Shown one piece after another: positions 61,304 through 64,000 of a DNA stretch of 64,000 nt. The stretch comes from Akkermansia sp. Its GTDB lineage: Bacteria; Verrucomicrobiota; Verrucomicrobiia; Verrucomicrobiales; Akkermansiaceae. The notes under the pieces were generated by a model. The model saw only the letters and a list, made by a program, of their open reading frames with translations. It made no database searches and was not told the DNA's origin. Position 1 is the stretch's first letter; each line of letters begins with the position of its first letter. Location of the stretch: positions 1 to 64,000 of the forward strand of contig JAFQEF010000022.1 in assembly GCA_017399165.1 (NCBI GenBank), written 5' to 3'. A program made the position numbers and the translations under genes.

Positions 61304-62548
61304 TCAACCTCTGTATTTAGCTTTGGCATGTTGCCAAATAGCAAATGCTATACCTAAAACATTGGGAAGCCACAGTACAATGTAGGGTGTAATGCCACCG
61401 GATTTGCGGGATGTTTCGCAGAACACCAGGGCGACAAAGTACAATGCCGCCACCATAATACCTATGGCGAATCCCGTGGAGGTATCACGGCGACGTGCAG
61501 TAATGGCCAAGGGTACACCAATAAGAGAGAACACTATGCAGGCACAGGCAAAGGATGCTCGTTGTACACCCTCCGTACGGAACTCGCGTTCATTCTTTTT
61601 AGTCATGCTGCCATGATAAAATTTGCTTTCGGCCACGGCGGCATCCCACAAGTTTGAGGCACAGGGGAAAGGTGCTTTTTGAGAGGCCAATTTAGAGAAC
61701 TTCTCCATCACCTCCGGTTTTGTGTGGCGCACTATCTCCCAATGTTCTAACAGCTCCGCAATCTCAGCGTTGGTAAAACGGTTGGATTTCATCTTTCGGT
61801 GCGTGCGAATGGGGACATGCACCTGTAAAGGCAGCTCTGCCGTTGTCAGTCTGTTAATAATTTCACCACCATCTTCCTTTTGCTCAATGGTAACATTGTA
61901 AAGCGTAAGATTTAAAATGCGGGAATTCAGATCGAACTCGCCGATAGTAGCAGACTCTGCGTGCGCTGCCGAGAATCCGCCCATGCCCATGGAATTGGCT
62001 TTGCCGCTTTTTTCGATAGGGTAAAGGTGTACGCCCAACAGTTTATCCGGTGTTTTACCCTCTGTATACAAATAAACACCATCTAATCTGGTAGCTCCTT
62101 GACCGGCATTCAACAAGTTTTTAGGATTATCCATGGCAGCCTTGAGCACAAGCTCAGTCATGGCGTTTTTTCCTTGAGGCGCAACCTCAATGTTAATGTA
62201 GTAACACAGAGCAGACAACGCGACGCCCAGCCCGATGGCCGGGGCACTTAAGCGCCACAGACTTAATCCGGCCATGCGCATGGAGGTAAGCTCATTATCT
62301 GCGGCCAAACGCCCATACACCAGCAATACGGCTGTTAAAAAGCCCCAAGGCACCGTAAAGGTAAGGGAGAAGGGGATAACCTGCAAAATGAAATCTATAA
62401 CGATGGTGGGTGGCGCGCCGCTTTCTACCAAAAGGCTATGCAGTTCCTTAAATAATTGCCCCAGCAACATTAAGAGAGTGAGAGACATTACCCCCAAAAA
62501 GGTAACAGCCATCAATTGTTTGAGAATGTAGCGATCGAGAGTTTTCAC
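61304..62548 (-). CDS. LptF/LptG family permease (YjgP/YjgQ)
   Basis: Membrane subunit of the LptB2FG lipopolysaccharide extractor. 414 residues: three N-terminal helices (about 15-120), a periplasmic beta-jellyroll domain (about 130-300) and three C-terminal helices. The start MKTLDRYILKQLM is characteristic. Only one of the pair is present here; which of F or G it is cannot be decided. It lies six bases after hisH and is followed by an NlpC/P60 gene. Confidence 0.9.
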   Translation of the reverse strand: MKTLDRYILKQLMAVTFLGVMSLTLLMLLGQLFKELHSLLVESGAPPTIVIDFILQVIPFSLTFTVPWGFLTAVLLVYGRLAADNELTSMRMAGLSLWRLSAPAIGLGVALSALCYYINIEVAPQGKNAMTELVLKAAMDNPKNLLNAGQGATRLDGVYLYTEGKTPDKLLGVHLYPIEKSGKANSMGMGGFSAAHAESATIGEFDLNSRILNLTLYNVTIEQKEDGGEIINRLTTAELPLQVHVPIRTHRKMKSNRFTNAEIAELLEHWEIVRHTKPEVMEKFSKLASQKAPFPCASNLWDAAVAESKFYHGSMTKKNEREFRTEGVQRASFACACIVFSLIGVPLAITARRRDTSTGFAIGIMVAALYFVALVFCETSRKSGGITPYIVLWLPNVLGIAFAIWQHAKAKYRG

Positions 62549-62554
62549 GGTGTG

Positions 62555-63166
62555 TTATAAGGTAAGAAAGTTTTTAAGTAATCGCAGCCCCTGAACTTGG
62601 CTTTTCTCGGGGTGAAATTGCGTTGCAATGACGCGCCCCTTGATAACAGCTGCAGCAAAGGTATCCCCGTATGAGCTGGTGGCTGCTATGAGGCCTTTAT
62701 CCTGCGGAACGGGATAATAAGAGTGAACATAGTAGAAATAGGGGGATTCTCCCATGTCTGTCCATATGGGGGCTTCTGCACGCAATGGGGTAACGGCATT
62801 CCACCCCATGTGCGGAATTTTCAGTCCGTTATCGGCAAATCTACGAACATGACCTTTAAAAACACCTAGTCCTTGAGCCCCGGGGGTCTCATCGCTGCTT
62901 TCGAAGAGGATTTGATACCCGATGCAAATACCGAGGAACGGCTTATCCTGAGATATCCATTGACAAATGCTCTCTGCCAGATTCTGTTTGCGGAGTGCTG
63001 CTGCACAATCACCAAATGCGCCGACCCCCGGCAATACGAGGTGGGTAATGTCTGTTAAATCTGCAGGAGTACGAACAAGCTTCCCTTCCACACCAATGGC
63101 ACGAAAAGAATTGCATACACTGGCCAGATTACCTGCGCCGTAGTCTATAATGCCTAGCTTATTCAT
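62555..63166 (-). CDS. hisH: Imidazole glycerol phosphate synthase glutaminase subunit
   Basis: Supplies ammonia to HisF for imidazole ring formation in histidine synthesis. 203 residues, class I glutamine amidotransferase with nucleophile Cys81 (FLGICIGYQILF) and the His-Glu pair in TQFHPEKSQ. The ATG at 63166 is where the family begins (NKLGIIDYGAGNL). hisB is 13 bases upstream; hisF and hisA are not seen. Confidence 0.94.
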   Translation of the reverse strand: MNKLGIIDYGAGNLASVCNSFRAIGVEGKLVRTPADLTDITHLVLPGVGAFGDCAAALRKQNLAESICQWISQDKPFLGICIGYQILFESSDETPGAQGLGVFKGHVRRFADNGLKIPHMGWNAVTPLRAEAPIWTDMGESPYFYYVHSYYPVPQDKGLIAATSSYGDTFAAAVIKGRVIATQFHPEKSQVQGLRLLKNFLTL

Positions 63167-63179
63167 GATATGTATAGGT

Positions 63180-63767
63180 TTAAAGGGCACCTTTGGTGGA
63201 GGGAATCAGGCCGGCTGTGCGGGGATCCTGCTCTATGGCCTGACGCAATGCATGAGCCAAGCTCTTAAATACAGCCTCCGCAATGTGGTGACCATCCATC
63301 CCGTAAAATACTTCTATGTGTAGGTTGCAACGCAAATTGTTGGTAATGGCGCGGCAGAACTCCACCGTGAGGGAAAGCGGCATATTAGGGGCATCTGCAG
63401 CACCCTGCGGTGCGCGGAACTCTAAATACGGTCTGTTAGAGATATCGATGACACAGCGGCAAAGGGTTTCATCCATAGGTACATAAGCGCAGCCGTAGCG
63501 GTGTATTCCCTTTTTGTCTCCCAAGGCACGTAAAATGGTATCACCTATAACGATTCCGGTATCTTCAATAGTGTGGTGAGCATCCACCTCTAAATCGCCT
63601 ACTGCGTTTAATTCCATGTCTATAAGACTGTGACGAGCCAGCAAATGCAACATGTGGTCAAAAAAAGCATGCCCGGTCCGGATGCCTGCTTGACCTGTGC
63701 CATCCAGATTAAGTTTTAAAGATATGTCTGTTTCACCCGTGGTTCTTTTGCAATCTGCGGTTCTCAT
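63180..63767 (-). CDS. hisB: Imidazoleglycerol-phosphate dehydratase
   Basis: Sixth step of histidine synthesis. A monofunctional 195-residue IGPD with the duplicated Mn-binding motifs: FFDHMLHLLARH with DAHHTIED in the first half and DGHHIAEAVFKSLAHALR in the second. Not fused to histidinol phosphatase. First gene of hisB-hisH-lptF/G-NlpC/P60, with a leaderless-type promoter. Confidence 0.95.
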   Translation of the reverse strand: MRTADCKRTTGETDISLKLNLDGTGQAGIRTGHAFFDHMLHLLARHSLIDMELNAVGDLEVDAHHTIEDTGIVIGDTILRALGDKKGIHRYGCAYVPMDETLCRCVIDISNRPYLEFRAPQGAADAPNMPLSLTVEFCRAITNNLRCNLHIEVFYGMDGHHIAEAVFKSLAHALRQAIEQDPRTAGLIPSTKGAL

Positions 63768-63775
63768 GCAGGCTG

Positions 63776-63805
63776 ATTATAGCATATTTGAATAATGATT
63801 GCCAA
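63776..63805 (-). promoter_or_regulatory. hisB promoter, leaderless type
   Basis: TTGGCA, 18-base spacer, TATAAT, then eight bases to the ATG at 63767. Confidence 0.72.
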
Positions 63806-63838
63806 GAGAAAAGACAAGAATTGTTAATTAAATCTCCA

Positions 63839-64000
63839 TTAACCAGAGCGGCAAATGCGTCTTAATCGCCATGCTGCAACCAATATGGGGCATAATCCCA
63901 TTATGAAAAGGTAAAATGTGTTTCTGGCTAAGGTGGATACAGAACCTTCCTCCGTTCTGTGGTCCATGCCGCTGAAGGTTCTTGCCTGACGCGGGGCAAG
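63839..64000 (-). CDS. C-terminus of a membrane protein (partial)
   Basis: The last 53 codons of a minus-strand gene cut by the window edge, ending in TAA at 63839-63841. The visible part has a polar segment (RTFSGMDHRTEEGSVSTLA), one membrane helix (FYLFIMGLCPILVAAW) and a basic tail (RLRRICRSG). The helix-plus-RR ending resembles the C-terminus of GldG-type or other membrane-anchored proteins, but too little is seen to name it. Confidence 0.6.
   Translation of the reverse strand, partial: LAPRQARTFSGMDHRTEEGSVSTLARNTFYLFIMGLCPILVAAWRLRRICRSG

Overview
The window looks like a chromosomal segment of a Verrucomicrobiota bacterium, probably close to Akkermansiaceae. The reasons are a PEP-CTERM surface protein with the typical verrucomicrobial tail, a complete classical menaquinone branch, sigma-54, an Mg-type HemB, and many lineage-specific secreted proteins. 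This placement is inference; no rRNA is present. I see no insertion sequence, prophage or CRISPR array. Coding density is high and recognisable Shine-Dalgarno sequences are rare.

Layout. 1-1.9 kb: repeat-rich DNA, a PEP-CTERM gene and tRNA-Leu. 2-7.3 kb: OsmC, then tadA-ybeY, tRNA-Arg, a transglutaminase-like lipoprotein and lepA. 7.3-12.6 kb (minus): a REP-like repeat, recF-plsC-cmk, rpoN and an enlarged cation diffusion facilitator. 12.7-19.6 kb (minus): four secreted proteins, two with a repeated beta-rich module and two ankyrin proteins (one of 1114 aa). 19.7-25.9 kb (plus): amidase-recG, aroK-hemB, and cdaA with a vestigial cdaR and bioD. 25.9-30.1 kb (minus): PPIase-aroA-dnaG. Then tatA, an IscR-like regulator, dnaA and a possible origin.

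32.8-40.9 kb is one long minus-strand operon. It starts with three genes resembling predicted GTPase-centred signalling or conflict systems (an FHA-like/zinc-ribbon/GTPase protein, a GAP1-N-like membrane protein and a coiled-coil membrane protein). It runs on without gaps into a phosphodiesterase, a phosphopantetheinyl transferase, a CPBP protease and thiL. 41-48.1 kb: an RND efflux operon whose membrane-fusion protein is a tandem fusion of two adaptors. 48.2-52.6 kb: a membrane protein facing menD-menB-menC. 52.7-64 kb: nadE (glutaminase Cys replaced by Gly), two small ankyrin proteins, an outer-membrane barrel, RNase R with a lipoprotein, rplY, an unpredicted 43-residue lipoprotein, an NlpC/P60 lipoprotein, an LptF/G permease, hisH, hisB and a cut-off membrane protein.

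The strongest window-wide signal is promoter placement. At well over a dozen genes a clear sigma-70-type promoter (TTGNCA-N16-18-TANNNT) ends only 6-12 bases before the start codon, so the mRNA must begin at or within a few bases of the start. Leaderless transcripts appear common here. At seven loci the -10 box is followed directly by GCGCGC. This pattern fixes several start codons, including GTG starts of rpoN and the PPIase, and reveals the 43-residue lipoprotein gene.
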